The notes: generated from the letters alone by a model not told the origin. Shown: positions 8,561-18,301, counted from the first letter of the stretch. The stretch: 64,000 bases of DNA from a bacterium M00.F.Ca.ET.205.01.1.1 (GCA_004791255.1 SRUQ01000008.1:1-64000); one strand, 5' to 3'. Numbers and translations are program-made.

Positions 8561-9031
8561 TTCTTCGAAAAACTTGGGCATGAGCGTCTGCCTGTCGTTC
8601 CGGTCAGGTGGCGGCAGATGGGCCGAGATTGTCTAACCTTGGGGCACGATCCGGTTAAGCGGCTCGCCCCTGGCCCATCCGAGCATGGTTGTGACTTTGG
8701 CGCTACCGCACTTATTCGCGTTTGGTAATGAGGGGCATTAGATCGCCAGCCCGCCGACGGCCAACACCCTGGTGGCGCGCCTTGATATCTCGCTTCATAG
8801 AGTAGCGAATCCAATAGGTGCCAATCAGCTCAAATACTGGTCGCCGCTCGCATCGAGGGCACAAGGCCGCGTTTGCCCTTAGAAGACGGCATTCGTTCCG
8901 GCGACTTCGTCACACCAGAGTCCCGAGGCGAAATTCATACCTGCGCGGCTGGCCTGCGGCTGGCGGCCGGAACTGGCGGTCACGCAACGCGTTCTCCAAA
9001 GATCTTTCGGCAATGGAGATTGGAGCGCGCT
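8561..9031. other. No recognisable gene
   Basis: About 470 bases with only short, unconvincing frames on both strands. It may hold the missing 5' part of the AlkB gene in a form too degraded to recognise. The end of the stretch is the leader of the ferritin-like gene, with GGAG about 12 bases before the ATG at 9032. Confidence 0.4.
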
Positions 9032-9538
9032 ATGGGCCTGTTTACGAAGGACATCAAGACGATGGACGATCTGTTCCTGCACGTTTTGCAGGACATCTAC
9101 TATGCTGAAAAACAGATTCTGAAGGCGCTCCCCGATATGGTCGAAACGGCGACCAACCGGGATTTGACGGCGGCTTTCAAAGACCACCTCGCCGAAACGC
9201 AAAAGCACGTCCAACGGCTCGAGCAAGCCTTCGAGCTTATCGGTGAAAGCCCAAAGGGAACGACCTGCCCGGCGATCGATGGCATCATCAAGGAAGCCAA
9301 CGGGATTGCAGGCGAGGTTGCCGAGAAGAAGGTACTCGACGCCGCCTTGATCACCGCCGCGCAGGCCGTCGAGCATTATGAGATTACCCGCTACGGAACT
9401 TTGATTGCGTGGGCGCAGCAGAGCGGCAACGAAGCCGTCGCCCGACTTCTCACTGCTACCCTCAAAGAGGAAAAGGCGGCGGACAAGAAACTCACCACCA
9501 TCGCCGAACGGAAAGTCAACGAGAAGGCGTCGAGTTGA
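9032..9538 (+). CDS. Ferritin-like DUF892 protein (YciE/YciF family)
   Basis: This 168-residue helical protein begins MGLFTKDIKTMDDLFLHVLQ. It has the family pattern DIYYAEKQILKALPDMVETA, then LAETQKHVQRLEQAF, and a later AVEHYEITRYGTLIAWA. The Glu and His residues in these helices (AEKQ, ETQKH, EHYE) are the expected di-iron ligands of this ferritin-like superfamily. YciE/YciF homologues are stress-induced. I chose the ATG at 9032 because all homology starts there, although the frame is open from 8873. It precedes the FAD/Rieske gene by 23 bases in the same direction, so an operon is likely. Confidence 0.85.
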   Translation: MGLFTKDIKTMDDLFLHVLQDIYYAEKQILKALPDMVETATNRDLTAAFKDHLAETQKHVQRLEQAFELIGESPKGTTCPAIDGIIKEANGIAGEVAEKKVLDAALITAAQAVEHYEITRYGTLIAWAQQSGNEAVARLLTATLKEEKAADKKLTTIAERKVNEKASS

Positions 9539-9561
9539 TCGATGCGCTTGGGGACGCTTGC

Positions 9562-11115
9562 ATGAACGCGCGCGCTGAACACACCCGATCCCTCTGGATG
9601 AATGTCGACGTCTGTCCCGATGCGCCGAAATTCTCGGGCAAGAAGAGCTGTGACACAGTCATCATAGGAGCCGGGATCGCCGGACTGTCGATCGCTCACG
9701 AATTGGCCAACATCGGCCAGAAGGTCATCGTCATCGATCGCGGAACGATCGCCGGCGGTATGACATCGCGAACCACGGCGCATCTGGCGCCGATCTGTGA
9801 CGATGGCCTGAGCGCGTTGATCAACCTGCGGGGGGAAGAAGTTGCAAGGCTCTTTCAGGAAAGTCAGGAAGCCGCCGTCGCCCGCATCGAAGAAAACGTC
9901 TCCGAGCTGCGGATCGGTTGCAATTTTCGCAGGTTGGACGCGTTTCTGTTTCCGGCGATGGGTGTCGACCCCAAGGACGCCCGCGATCGACGCCAGCAAG
10001 AATTCGATGCGGCACGAAAGGTCGGGGCCGCTGTCGAACTGGTAACTGGCGTGCCGCTCAACGGTTTCGAAGAGGCGCCAGTCCTGTGCTACCCCAACCA
10101 GGCCACTTTCCATCCGTTGAGATATCTGCGCGGGCTAGCGGGATCGATCCGGGACAGCGGCTCCCTCATTTTCGCCGACAGCGCCGCGACCTCCGTCGAG
10201 GAACTGCCTGACGACGGCGTGCGCGTCTCCACGGAGAACGGCGGCGTGATTGAAGCGGGATCGGCCGTCGTCGCCACGAACTCGCCGATCAACGATCGTT
10301 TTCAGCTGCACACCAAGATGTCGCCCTACCGGACCTACGCGATTGCTTTCACATTGCCGAAGGGTGCGCTCCCCGATGCGCTGTTCTGGGACACGGGCGA
10401 TCCTTACCACTACGTCCGAATGAATCCCGGTCCCGGCTCGGTTGACTATCTGATCGCAGGCGGAGCCGACCACAAATCCGGCGAATCCGACGACGGCGAC
10501 ATTCGTTTCGAGGCAGTCGAGGCCTGGATACGAGTGCTCGTCCCAAGCTTGGGCAAAGAGGTCACGCGCTGGTCGGGACAGGTTCTGGACACGATTGACT
10601 ATTGCGCCTTCATCGGCCTCAATCCCGGTAGCAAGTCGGTCTATGTCGTCACCGGCGATTCCGGCCAAGGAATAACGCATGGCGCGCTGTCCGGCTTGCT
10701 GGTGAAGGATAGGATTTCGGGTAAGGAGAACCCGTGGGCCGAGGTCTATGAGCCGTCGCGCAACACGCCCTCCGGCGTGATCAACTATGTTCGCGAAAAC
10801 CTATCCGCGGTCAAAAATCTCGCCGGCTATCTGCTTCCGGGTGACTTGAAGTCACTGGCCGAGCTTGAGCCTGGCCAAGGCGGGGTCCTCCGGGATGGGC
10901 TGCGCAAGATCGCTGCCTGCCGCGATATGGCTGGAAAGCTCCATCTGAATTCCGCCGTCTGCACGCATTCTGGATGCGAAGTGGCCTGGAATTCCACCGA
11001 GCAGTGCTGGGACTGCTGCTGTCATGGCTCGCATTTTGCTCCCGACGGCACCGTGCTCAACGGGCCGGCCGTTGGTCGGCTCCACCCAGTGGACGCACCG
11101 GCGGGAGGAACATGA
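9562..11115 (+). CDS. FAD-dependent oxidoreductase with C-terminal Rieske domain
   Basis: The N-terminal 400 residues form a DAO-type flavoprotein: dinucleotide-binding motif VIIGAGIAGLSIAHELA near residue 33, then RGTIAGGMTSRTTAHL and a closing VVTGDSGQGITHGALSG. The last 60 residues are a Rieske [2Fe-2S] domain with CTHSGC and, 19 residues on, CCCHGSHF, the two Cys-x-His pairs that hold the cluster. The usual C-P-C-H is C-C-C-H here, but the ligands are kept. Such proteins occur in rhizobia and actinomycetes, usually without an assigned substrate. The ATG at 9562 is used because residues upstream overlap the previous gene. The 3' end overlaps the cupin start (ATGA), indicating translational coupling. 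Confidence 0.85.
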   Translation: MNARAEHTRSLWMNVDVCPDAPKFSGKKSCDTVIIGAGIAGLSIAHELANIGQKVIVIDRGTIAGGMTSRTTAHLAPICDDGLSALINLRGEEVARLFQESQEAAVARIEENVSELRIGCNFRRLDAFLFPAMGVDPKDARDRRQQEFDAARKVGAAVELVTGVPLNGFEEAPVLCYPNQATFHPLRYLRGLAGSIRDSGSLIFADSAATSVEELPDDGVRVSTENGGVIEAGSAVVATNSPINDRFQLHTKMSPYRTYAIAFTLPKGALPDALFWDTGDPYHYVRMNPGPGSVDYLIAGGADHKSGESDDGDIRFEAVEAWIRVLVPSLGKEVTRWSGQVLDTIDYCAFIGLNPGSKSVYVVTGDSGQGITHGALSGLLVKDRISGKENPWAEVYEPSRNTPSGVINYVRENLSAVKNLAGYLLPGDLKSLAELEPGQGGVLRDGLRKIAACRDMAGKLHLNSAVCTHSGCEVAWNSTEQCWDCCCHGSHFAPDGTVLNGPAVGRLHPVDAPAGGT

Positions 11116-11720
11116 TGCCCATACTCGAGCGCGGCAAAACGCTCGTCGAGAAAATCACCGGCTGGCAACGGCCCTCAAGCGACGAGCTCGGTCGGTTGGT
11201 GCGCCAGCGCAAGGCCAATGCATTCCGCTTCGAGGACGACGGCATCATCCCCAATCATCCCCACTGGCCATTGGTCGTCTATCGCGGGGTTGTAAAGCTA
11301 CCTGCCGAATTCGATCCGCCGGCAATCTTCGAGGAGCTCTTCGAGCGCAACGACTGGAAGGGGTCCTGGCGAAACGGCATCTACGATTATGCGCATTACC
11401 ATTCCCGCATACATGAGGTTCTTGGCATCGCTCGCGGATCGGCAAAGGTGCAGTTCGGAGGCAAGCGCGGCCGTACGCTCACGATCAAGGCGGCAGACGT
11501 CGCTATTTTGCCAGCAGGCACGGGTCACCAGTGCCTTGCGGCGAGCGAAGACTTTCTCGTGGTCGGCGCCTACCCGCCCAACGGCACATACGATGAATGT
11601 TCTAGTAGCGAGGACCATGCCCGCGCGCTAAAAACCATTCTCAAAGTCGCTAAACCACGACAGGATCCCGTCTACGGTGGCAGCGGTCCGCTTTTCGACA
11701 TCTGGAAAGCATTTCGGTGA
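11112..11720 (+). CDS. Cupin-domain protein
   Basis: This roughly 200-residue protein has a cupin core: YAHYHSRIHEVLGIARGSAK with the metal-binding His residues, a middle KVQFGGKRGRTLTIKAADV, and the second motif VAILPAGTGHQCLAAS. The N-terminal third (KANAFRFEDDGIIPNHPHWP) and the tail (PVYGGSGPLFDIWK) match the subfamily often seen in rhizobia as a single-cupin protein of unknown activity. It overlaps the FAD/Rieske gene by four bases (ATGA) and is almost certainly translated with it, so the two may share a substrate or redox function. Confidence 0.8.
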   Translation: MMPILERGKTLVEKITGWQRPSSDELGRLVRQRKANAFRFEDDGIIPNHPHWPLVVYRGVVKLPAEFDPPAIFEELFERNDWKGSWRNGIYDYAHYHSRIHEVLGIARGSAKVQFGGKRGRTLTIKAADVAILPAGTGHQCLAASEDFLVVGAYPPNGTYDECSSSEDHARALKTILKVAKPRQDPVYGGSGPLFDIWKAFR

Positions 11721-11866
11721 GCGCTGAAGCGTGAGCGCTTCCGCCCAGTTCCTCTGGATCGCCGAGTTGCGCTGCCTCGATGGCGGGCGACAAAGGGCCG
11801 CGCCAATGCACTTCGACCAAGGAGCGATTGGCCCTGATCGCCGTTAAGACGGACAGAGATTATGCA

Positions 11867-12805
11867 ATGGACATCAACGTTCCCGGGAAAGACATAGGCC
11901 TTGACGAGCGACGTGAGCGCCGTAGGCTGCGCCGCGAAAAGCAGCGCGCAGAGAACGTGGGACGCGCGGAAAAAATGCACCTCGCACGGCTGGCGGGCAA
12001 AGGGCCTGGCCGCCATTCGACCGATTTGGCGAACTCCGCCTATGTCGGCTGCTCCGGATGGTTCTATTGGAAATGGCGCGGAAAGTTCTATCCGGCCGAG
12101 ATGCCAACCTCAGAATGGTTCACTCATTATGCGCAGCGTTTCGACACTGTCGAAATAAACGCATCCTTCTATTCCTGGCCGACCGTCGCAAATGTGAAAA
12201 CCTGGCTTCGTCAGCCCGGAACGCGCGCGTTCGTTTACACCATAAAAGTCTGTGAGCTGATCACGCACGTCAAGAGATTCGAGGATACCGAAACCCTGGC
12301 AAAAGATTTTGGACTGATCGCCGATATCCTTGGCAAGCGGATGGGCTGCTTTCTCTTCCAGCTTCCGCCAAGCTATCGCTTCACCGAGGAGAGGCTCCGC
12401 GCCATTCTGAGCCAGCTCGACCACACGCGACGCAACGTCGTGGAATTTCGTCATGCCAGTTGGTGGAACGAGACCGTCTATTCCGCCTTCCGCGAGAGCG
12501 GCACGATATTCTGTTCCTGCAGCGGTCCACGGCTTCCGGACGTTCTGGTTCGCACAGCCAACGATATTTACCTCCGAATGCACGGTCCGGAGCGCTGGTA
12601 CAGGCACGACTATTCCGAAGGCGAGTTAGCCGAATGGGCCGAGAGGATCAAGAACAGCGGCGCGCGAAGAGCTTGGGTTTATTTCAACAACGACTATGAA
12701 GGCTTTGCGCCCAGCAACGCTTTGACCATGCGCCGGCTGCTCGTTCAAACAGGCTTCGATCAAGCTCCGTCCGAAGTGGATGTTTCCGTGGCGGCTCCGT
12801 CATAA
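11867..12805 (+). CDS. DUF72 domain protein
   Basis: From about residue 55 the protein follows the DUF72 TIM-barrel-like family: YVGCSGWFYWKWRGKFYPAE, FDTVEINASFYSWP, FLFQLPPSYR, NVVEFRHASWW and AWVYFNNDYEGFAP. It carries an extra N-terminal charged helix (DERRERRRLRREKQRAEN) not in all members. The frame is open from 11780, but the ATG at 11867 is preceded by GGACAGAG and gives a more family-like N-terminus; this start is a judgement. The biochemical role of DUF72 is unresolved, though the residue pattern suggests a hydrolase or nuclease fold. Confidence 0.75.
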   Translation: MDINVPGKDIGLDERRERRRLRREKQRAENVGRAEKMHLARLAGKGPGRHSTDLANSAYVGCSGWFYWKWRGKFYPAEMPTSEWFTHYAQRFDTVEINASFYSWPTVANVKTWLRQPGTRAFVYTIKVCELITHVKRFEDTETLAKDFGLIADILGKRMGCFLFQLPPSYRFTEERLRAILSQLDHTRRNVVEFRHASWWNETVYSAFRESGTIFCSCSGPRLPDVLVRTANDIYLRMHGPERWYRHDYSEGELAEWAERIKNSGARRAWVYFNNDYEGFAPSNALTMRRLLVQTGFDQAPSEVDVSVAAPS

Positions 12806-13583
12806 TAGTATGAAATCCGCGTCCGATGAACCCGCCAGCAAAGCACACTTCCTGCAAATGCCAGATAAGGCGCTGCGCACGTCCAATCGTTTCGGGCGCT
12901 TTCCTCGTTGGCTCGGTTCCCGCTGTTGCTCTGCGTCCGCTCGGTCGGTTCAGCTTTCGACCACCAGCGGTGCTTTCACCAATTCCACTGCTGCGAGCCG
13001 CTCCGGGCCGGGTTTTGTGCCACAAAGAACCACAAAACGATGGTCATTTTCGTGTGCGGTCGGGTCGCTTTTCCAGTCGGGCACGAACACGAGGGCGCAT
13101 GCGCAAGAAATCGATCCCATTGCGACGGGTCCGGCTCGAATCTTGACGATGCCCGCAGCCCCTGGGGAAAGCTTCAGTCGCGCAAGATTAAGGAGCGTGC
13201 CCCGTTCAGGCGGCGGAGGACCAAACCGATCGTCAAGCTCGGCCGCGAAGCATCGATCTCGGCAAGGATCTCGAAGCGTTGCAGGAAGACTAAAAGGCTC
13301 TGGAACATAGTCGCTCGGAAGAGACCCTGCATCTTCAGATCAATCGCCGGCTGCAGCTTTCAACGATCCTGCCGCGCGCCTGATCCACCGCCAGCGCCAA
13401 CAACCGTCGATGAAGGCCCAAGCCGATCAGCGTCATATGGCCCGCCTGTTCCTCCAACCAGGCGGCCGGCCTCAGGTCGAGATCCGGCGCGCTGCGGGCA
13501 CGTCGTGCCCGTTCTGACGATATTGGGTCGCCCTCGCCCTTGGCGAAGGCGACCATCGCGTCATCCATTTCAGCAGAGGAAAG
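12806..13583. other. Long intergenic stretch, no convincing gene
   Basis: Nearly 780 bases with several open frames on both strands, none matching a family I know and all Arg/Ser/Pro-rich in the way random high-GC sequence translates. A plus-strand ATG at 13099 (MRKKSIPLRRVRLE) looks gene-like for about 15 codons and then stops. DLGKDLEALQED just before 13293 also looks like a protein end. The stretch may hold a decayed gene. Confidence 0.35.
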
Positions 13584-13601
13584 GCCCGCGTCGCCGCGGG
13601 C
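13584..13601 (-). terminator. Hairpin downstream of the CsbD gene
   Basis: A 7-bp stem (GCCCGCG/CGCGGGC, loop TCGC on the plus strand) lies 25 bases past the stop of the minus-strand CsbD gene. On the minus strand it is followed by CTTTCC. It has the shape of a Rho-independent terminator with a weak U-tract. Confidence 0.5.
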
Positions 13602-13626
13602 TTACTGATGGCTGCGTATCGGACAC

Positions 13627-13833
13627 TCAGGCTTTGTCGACGAGGTTCTTCACCGCGTCTTTGACCTGACCCTTCGCAACCTGCCCATTGCCCTTGGTTT
13701 CCTGGACTTTGCCCTTGGCCTGTTCTTCGTGGTTGTCCACGGCCTTGCCTACAGCCTGGCGAGCCTTTCCAGCGACTTCGTTCGCCTTGCCTTTAACCTT
13801 GTCCGATGACGAGCTCCTTCTTACTTCAGGCAA
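13627..13833 (-). CDS. CsbD-family stress protein
   Basis: This 68-residue hydrophilic protein is built from Gly/Lys/Ala-rich repeats (DKVKGKANEVAGKARQAVGK, then AKGKVQETKGNGQVAKGQVK), diagnostic of CsbD. The family is induced by general stress (sigma-B in Bacillus, the general stress response in alphaproteobacteria); the molecular function is unknown and the protein is probably disordered. It is monocistronic and followed by a likely terminator. Confidence 0.85.
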   Translation of the reverse strand: MPEVRRSSSSDKVKGKANEVAGKARQAVGKAVDNHEEQAKGKVQETKGNGQVAKGQVKDAVKNLVDKA

Positions 13834-14304
13834 TCAGTCGGTAAAGGAATTTACTCCTCGACAATTGGTTCCACTTCACAAGGCCGTCGCGAAGGGTAAC
13901 AGCGAGTAGCCGCAAGCTGCCGGTCGGCTTGAGTGGGAGACCGGCGCTGAAGTTAGACCTCAGGACCGACGCGCTGACCGAGACGGACGTTGGATGCGTA
14001 CGGGTCCTCCCGACCGCAAGAGAATGCGGCAACAGTCGAATGCCAGCCTTTCGCGGCCGGGCCAAAGCCGCCCTCACCGCTCCACCCCTTACCGGCCTCA
14101 GCTAGCTGGCTCTGGGACATCAAGGACATGGCGGATGCCCTCGCCCCTCGCCTGCGTGAAGCGGCCGCCCGAATCCGATGCCTGGCTATAGCGAGATCGA
14201 AATCAGAACGAGGGTCACGCTCTCTGTTCCGCCGCCAGCCGGAGCGAACGGAACCTAATTCACACGGCCCTGTTTCGGAGTAAGCGACCGAAGAGGACAC
14301 AAAT
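13834..14304. other. Intergenic, no recognisable gene
   Basis: About 470 bases between the divergent CsbD gene and the small protein at 14305. Short frames on both strands are not supported by any motif. It presumably holds the two promoters; I could not pick a confident -35/-10 pair. Confidence 0.35.
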
Positions 14305-14487
14305 ATGAAATCAAAATCATCGCGGGACATGCCAAGTCCAAAACCCCGGAAGGACAAAGAGCGGGATACCCGAGAGGCGGTGATCACGACGCCCGACAAA
14401 ACCAATGTTTGGGATCGCGACCTCGTCCATGGCGATGGTGAAAGCGTCGGGATAAAATCCGAGCAGCAGGGCACGAACTCTAAATAA
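14305..14487 (+). CDS. Short disordered conserved-looking protein
   Basis: A 60-codon frame preceded by GAGGAC about 10 bases upstream. The product is very hydrophilic (SPKPRKDKERDTREAVITTP) and contains NVWDRDLVHGDGESVG, a block I associate with small rhizobial proteins of unknown function. No catalytic motif. It is separated from rnz by about 90 bases and may have its own promoter. Confidence 0.5.
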   Translation: MKSKSSRDMPSPKPRKDKERDTREAVITTPDKTNVWDRDLVHGDGESVGIKSEQQGTNSK

Positions 14488-14573
14488 TCCGGGGTACTGG
14501 CGGCGTGGAAATCCGCGCGCGACGCTCTGTTCGCCGCTTTAAGGCCTCGCTCCTAACGGGATAGACGAGCCCG

Positions 14574-15482
14574 ATGATTTTCAGACTTACCTTCCTTGGC
14601 ACCTCGGCCAGCGTTCCCTCTGCGGAGCGCAATCACCCTGCCCTACTCGTGGAAGCCGGCGGCCACCGAATTTTGGTCGACTGCGGGGAAGGCACGCAGC
14701 GCCAGCTGCTGCGAAGCGGCGCCGGCTTCCGGCGGCTTCATCGCTTGCTCCTCACGCATGCGCATTTCGACCATATACTTGGAATCCCCGGCCTGTTCTC
14801 GACGCTCCGGTTGCGGCAAAGCGATGAGCTCCTCACCGTCCATGGGGGCCAGGACACCCTCGACGTCGTCGTGCGCGTGCTGGCTGGCCTGTGGGGTGCA
14901 GGACGAGCGCCGATCTCACTAAGGTTTGAGCCGCTGACGCCCGGTCGGCTTTTCGACGCCGACGAATTCACGATCGACTGCTTTCAGGTTCGCCACCGCG
15001 ACACGGATAGCTACGGCTTCGTGCTCGAGACGCCGCCGCGCCGCCACCTTCGCGCCGACCAATTGACGTCCCTGGACGTGCCAGACGGTCCAATCAGGAA
15101 GGAACTGGTGGAAGGCCGGTCTATCACCCTCGCCGATGGCCGGACGGTTGCTTCCGAAGACGTGCTAGGACCGCTGGAAAGAGGCAAGAGGCTGGTCATC
15201 ATCGGCGATACGGAGGCCACCGATGGGCTAGCGGAACATGCCCGCGGCGCTGACCTTCTGGTAATCGAGGCCACCTTCCTGGACCGAGATGCGCCCATGG
15301 CGCGCGACTATGGTCATCTCACGGCTGCGCAGGCGGCATCTCTGGCAGCGACGAGCGACGTGAAGCAGCTCGTTCTGACGCATATCTCCGGCCGCTATAC
15401 CGATGAAGAAATTCTCGCGGAAGCCGTGGGGACATTTCCGAACAGCCGTATTGCGGCCGATCTCGATGTGCTCACCGTATAA
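14574..15482 (+). CDS. rnz: Ribonuclease Z / MBL-fold hydrolase
   Basis: The 302-residue metallo-beta-lactamase-fold protein starts FRLTFLGTSASVPSAERNHP. It has the zinc motif THAHFDH (His62, His64, Asp66, His67), RHRDTDSYGFVLE, IIGDTEATD and LVLTHISGRY, in the order expected for ribonuclease Z, the endonuclease that trims the 3' trailer of tRNA precursors. Length fits the short RNase Z form. In rhizobia paralogues of this family outside the core genome also occur, so it may be an accessory copy. It is followed after 11 bases by a decayed phosphodiesterase gene. Confidence 0.8.
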   Translation: MIFRLTFLGTSASVPSAERNHPALLVEAGGHRILVDCGEGTQRQLLRSGAGFRRLHRLLLTHAHFDHILGIPGLFSTLRLRQSDELLTVHGGQDTLDVVVRVLAGLWGAGRAPISLRFEPLTPGRLFDADEFTIDCFQVRHRDTDSYGFVLETPPRRHLRADQLTSLDVPDGPIRKELVEGRSITLADGRTVASEDVLGPLERGKRLVIIGDTEATDGLAEHARGADLLVIEATFLDRDAPMARDYGHLTAAQAASLAATSDVKQLVLTHISGRYTDEEILAEAVGTFPNSRIAADLDVLTV

Positions 15483-15493
15483 CCGCTACGACA

Positions 15494-15740
15494 ATGACAT
15501 TCAGGATAGGCATCATCTCCGACACGCACGGCCTGCTGAGGCCTGAGGCGGAACGACGCCTGGTCGGAGTCGACCACATCATCCATGGCGGGGACATCGG
15601 CAGTCCTGACCGAAACTCAAGACCGTTGATGGGATACTTACCTTAATCCGGGCAGCGCCGGTCGCCGTCGTTTCAAGTTGCCGATCACGCTTGCGACGGT
15701 TGATACACGCCTGACGGTCTACAGCCGGTCTTTCAGGATC
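15494..15740 (+). pseudogene. YfcE-like metallophosphoesterase, internally deleted
   Basis: The ATG at 15494 begins RIGIISDTHGLLRPEAERRL, then VDHIIHGGDIGSPD, the first two metal-binding blocks (D-x-H and G-G-D) of calcineurin-like phosphodiesterases. The frame then stops. One frame over, YLNPGSAGRRRFKLPITLAT follows, which is the family's C-terminal block (the N-P-G-S-x-G-x-R motif). About 80 residues between them, with the remaining metal ligands, are deleted, so the product cannot be active. It lay directly behind rnz, probably in one operon. Confidence 0.7.
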
Positions 15741-16040
15741 TCAGTAGCAGCTAAGGCGCCGGCTCAAGGCGATCGCATCCCATCGGGACGGCCCTCCGCA
15801 AGCAACCATCACCTCAAATTGGCTTCTTGAAACGCGGAATGGAGAGTTCGACAATGCCTTTTATGCGACTTTCGAAGCACAGAGGGCGAACGTTGAAAGG
15901 GCGTTGCGTGTTTTTGACGTTAATAGGCCTGCCCATTCCGCAGTTCCGGTGATCATCAGCAATAGCATGAACGGGGCCAGCAGCAGTATGTCCGCTTCTG
16001 GTGCAGGGAAGAACGATTGCGGACGTCGGTGCAGAGGAGC
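15741..16040. other. Intergenic, nothing recognised
   Basis: A 300-base stretch between the converging phosphodiesterase remnant and the cyclase gene. No frame, repeat or strong hairpin stood out. Confidence 0.35.
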
Positions 16041-17813
16041 CTAGCCCTTTTCCCTGGTCTCATTCTCAGCAGAGTCTAAATTCGGCCGCTCAATCCTTTG
16101 CGTCTCAACATTGTAGACGCGAACGTGCCCCTCGAGGCCTTTGAACTGGCGAGTACCGAGGTCAACGATCGGCGTGTTGCCAGGCAAATGGCGCGCCACG
16201 GAATAATCGATAAGGATTTGTCCATCTTCAGCGGACGAACACAGCCTCGATGCCAAGTTCACGACATTGCCAATTGCGGTGTAGTCAGCGCGGGCCTCAT
16301 AGCCAATTCGACCCACCGTTGCCCACCCCATAGCGAGCCCCATGCCGAAGCCAATCTCATAACCACGCTGCCGCCAACCAGATATGAGCTCTTGTGTGGA
16401 ATCCTGCATGTCGACAGCCATTTTTACGGCATGAAGCGCCGGCCCTTCACATGGAACCGGGGCGTTGACGAGAATCATCAATCCATCCGCCGAAAAACTG
16501 GTCAGCGTTGCTTCATACTTGGTGATGATCGCGCCGAGCGCCTCATAGTACTCACGCAGGACCTGCATGAGGTTCTCAGGCTCAGCGTGAGCTGAAAATG
16601 CAGTAAAGCCACGTAAGTCGCTAAAAACAGCGACTACTTCTGCGCGCTGTCCAGCGAGTATTCGCTCGTCACCGGCCTTCTCTACGAGTTCCGCAACCTG
16701 TGGTGCAAGGAAGCGCTTCAACCGCGACAGTCGCTCCGCGCGGTCCCGTGATGTGGCAAGTTCCTGCGTCATTTCGTTGAACCGAGCAGCCAACCGCTCA
16801 AGTTCGTCTCCGGTGGAGATGTTGATCCGGTGATCGAACTGTCCAGCACCGATCTTGAGAGCGCCCTCCTCCAACAAGAGGATAGGCCCGCTCATCCGTC
16901 TAGCAAGCCAATATGCGAGCACCGCCGCAAGGACTGTGGCGAGGAACAACAACCCGCCAGTCCGCCACAATGAAGCGTATAGAGGCGCAAAAGCCTCTGC
17001 CTGCGACTGCTCGACAATTACCGTCCAGCCGGCCGCGGCTACCGGCGCGCCAGCAATCACAACGCGTTCATTCTCGGCGTTGCGGCTTGCAATCGCAGTG
17101 CCGCCTGCGGCAGCGATCGCATCCCGCAATTCGCGCCGGGCCAACGCTGCTTTCTCGTCGGCGCCCTGCATCACTTCGCTGATCGCGGGGTGAGCGACGA
17201 GGCGGCCGGCCTCGTCGATGACAAATCCCCGGCCGCTGCGGCCCACGCGGATTTCGGAAACGATGAGCCAGACAGGCTTCAGACTGATTTCGGCGATGAC
17301 CGAGTTGGCGACGACTAAATTGTCGTAACTGGCCATCGCTATGGTTATGGAGGGTTCGGAACCCGGGCGATAAATGACTGGGCCGTACCAGACCTTCGCC
17401 GTCCTGACGCCCACGACAGCGGGATCGCCTGAGCGATCCGCCCCGCTTTCTGTCCTGTTTTTGTCAGTGCGAGAGATGTGTAGCCGCTCCGCGCCAGTGC
17501 CGTCGACAATACTGATGCTGAGGATTCCCGGGGCCTGGTGCATCGCTCGTACGGCAAGAAGGCGAAGCTGTTTCACGCTGGCCATATTCGACCCTTCCGG
17601 GGGGATCGTCGAGCCTAGCGGAAGCTGGATGCCGTCAAGAAAGCTCTCAATTTTGTCGACCGCCGATGTTGCCTCGGACTGCAGCAGGGCACTGAGGATC
17701 GCATGCTGGTCGACATAGCTGAACCACGTGTTGCTGATGCCACCGGCAGCCATCGGAAAAATGGCCGCCGCGAACAAGACTAAGAAATACTTCTGAAATA
17801 GCGATCGACGCAT
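16041..17813 (-). CDS. Membrane class III adenylate/guanylate cyclase with sensor and HAMP domains
   Basis: The 590-residue protein has a first membrane helix (about residues 9-28), a periplasmic Cache-type sensor region (about 40-285, with GFVIDEAGRLVAHP), a second helix (about 286-305), a HAMP linker (306-360) and a C-terminal class III cyclase domain. The cyclase metal-binding aspartates are visible in VAVFSDLRGFT (Asp399) and FSADGLMILVN, and ADYTAIGNVVNLASRL carries the later conserved block. It should make cAMP or cGMP in response to an external ligand. It is monocistronic. Multiple cyclases of this design are normal in rhizobia. Confidence 0.9.
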   Translation of the reverse strand: MRRSLFQKYFLVLFAAAIFPMAAGGISNTWFSYVDQHAILSALLQSEATSAVDKIESFLDGIQLPLGSTIPPEGSNMASVKQLRLLAVRAMHQAPGILSISIVDGTGAERLHISRTDKNRTESGADRSGDPAVVGVRTAKVWYGPVIYRPGSEPSITIAMASYDNLVVANSVIAEISLKPVWLIVSEIRVGRSGRGFVIDEAGRLVAHPAISEVMQGADEKAALARRELRDAIAAAGGTAIASRNAENERVVIAGAPVAAAGWTVIVEQSQAEAFAPLYASLWRTGGLLFLATVLAAVLAYWLARRMSGPILLLEEGALKIGAGQFDHRINISTGDELERLAARFNEMTQELATSRDRAERLSRLKRFLAPQVAELVEKAGDERILAGQRAEVVAVFSDLRGFTAFSAHAEPENLMQVLREYYEALGAIITKYEATLTSFSADGLMILVNAPVPCEGPALHAVKMAVDMQDSTQELISGWRQRGYEIGFGMGLAMGWATVGRIGYEARADYTAIGNVVNLASRLCSSAEDGQILIDYSVARHLPGNTPIVDLGTRQFKGLEGHVRVYNVETQRIERPNLDSAENETREKG

Positions 17814-18301
17814 GATGCGGCTTTGAGATTGGAGGAAGGTCTCCCTCGTGATGCCGCCCGACCATAGGTCGCGACAGCTCAGTCCCAGAAAGGTAACCTA
17901 AATTATTGCGTCTTGGTATGGGCTGAGCCGTTCCCACCCATGGTCGCGTCTCGTGCCCTTCCACAGGGTTGGACAAAGGAATGTTTCGCAATCACGACCC
18001 TCGGCTTGATGGTGTCCGCTTCAGGGCAACGACGAACGTTGCCTGTTAGGCCGAGACGGGGCGCAAAGCTGCCGTCGAAATCGGATCTGCGTACGCCGCG
18101 ATCCATTGTCCGGCTGGTTGTCCAGACTAAATATTGTGGCTGATCAAACGGCTCGACGATCGCAGCTCGCTCGCATCCTCAGGGATGCTCACGCCGCTTC
18201 CGTAGCCCAACGAGACGAAACACCTGTTGGCAGGGGCCAAGGCGATCTTGAAGGCCATCTCGATTCCTGCGAGCTTCTCACTGTCAACGGAGGGCACATC
18301 C
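17814..18301. other. Intergenic between divergent genes
   Basis: About 490 bases between the cyclase (minus) and the DUF1508 gene (plus). Short frames are not supported. The last bases hold ACGGAGGG about 9 bases ahead of the DUF1508 ATG, a good ribosome-binding site. Confidence 0.35.

Noticed and set aside
12908..13669. 253-codon plus-strand frame
   Set aside because: Arg/Pro/Ser-rich translation without motif, overlapping the CsbD gene and its terminator; typical of random high-GC sequence.
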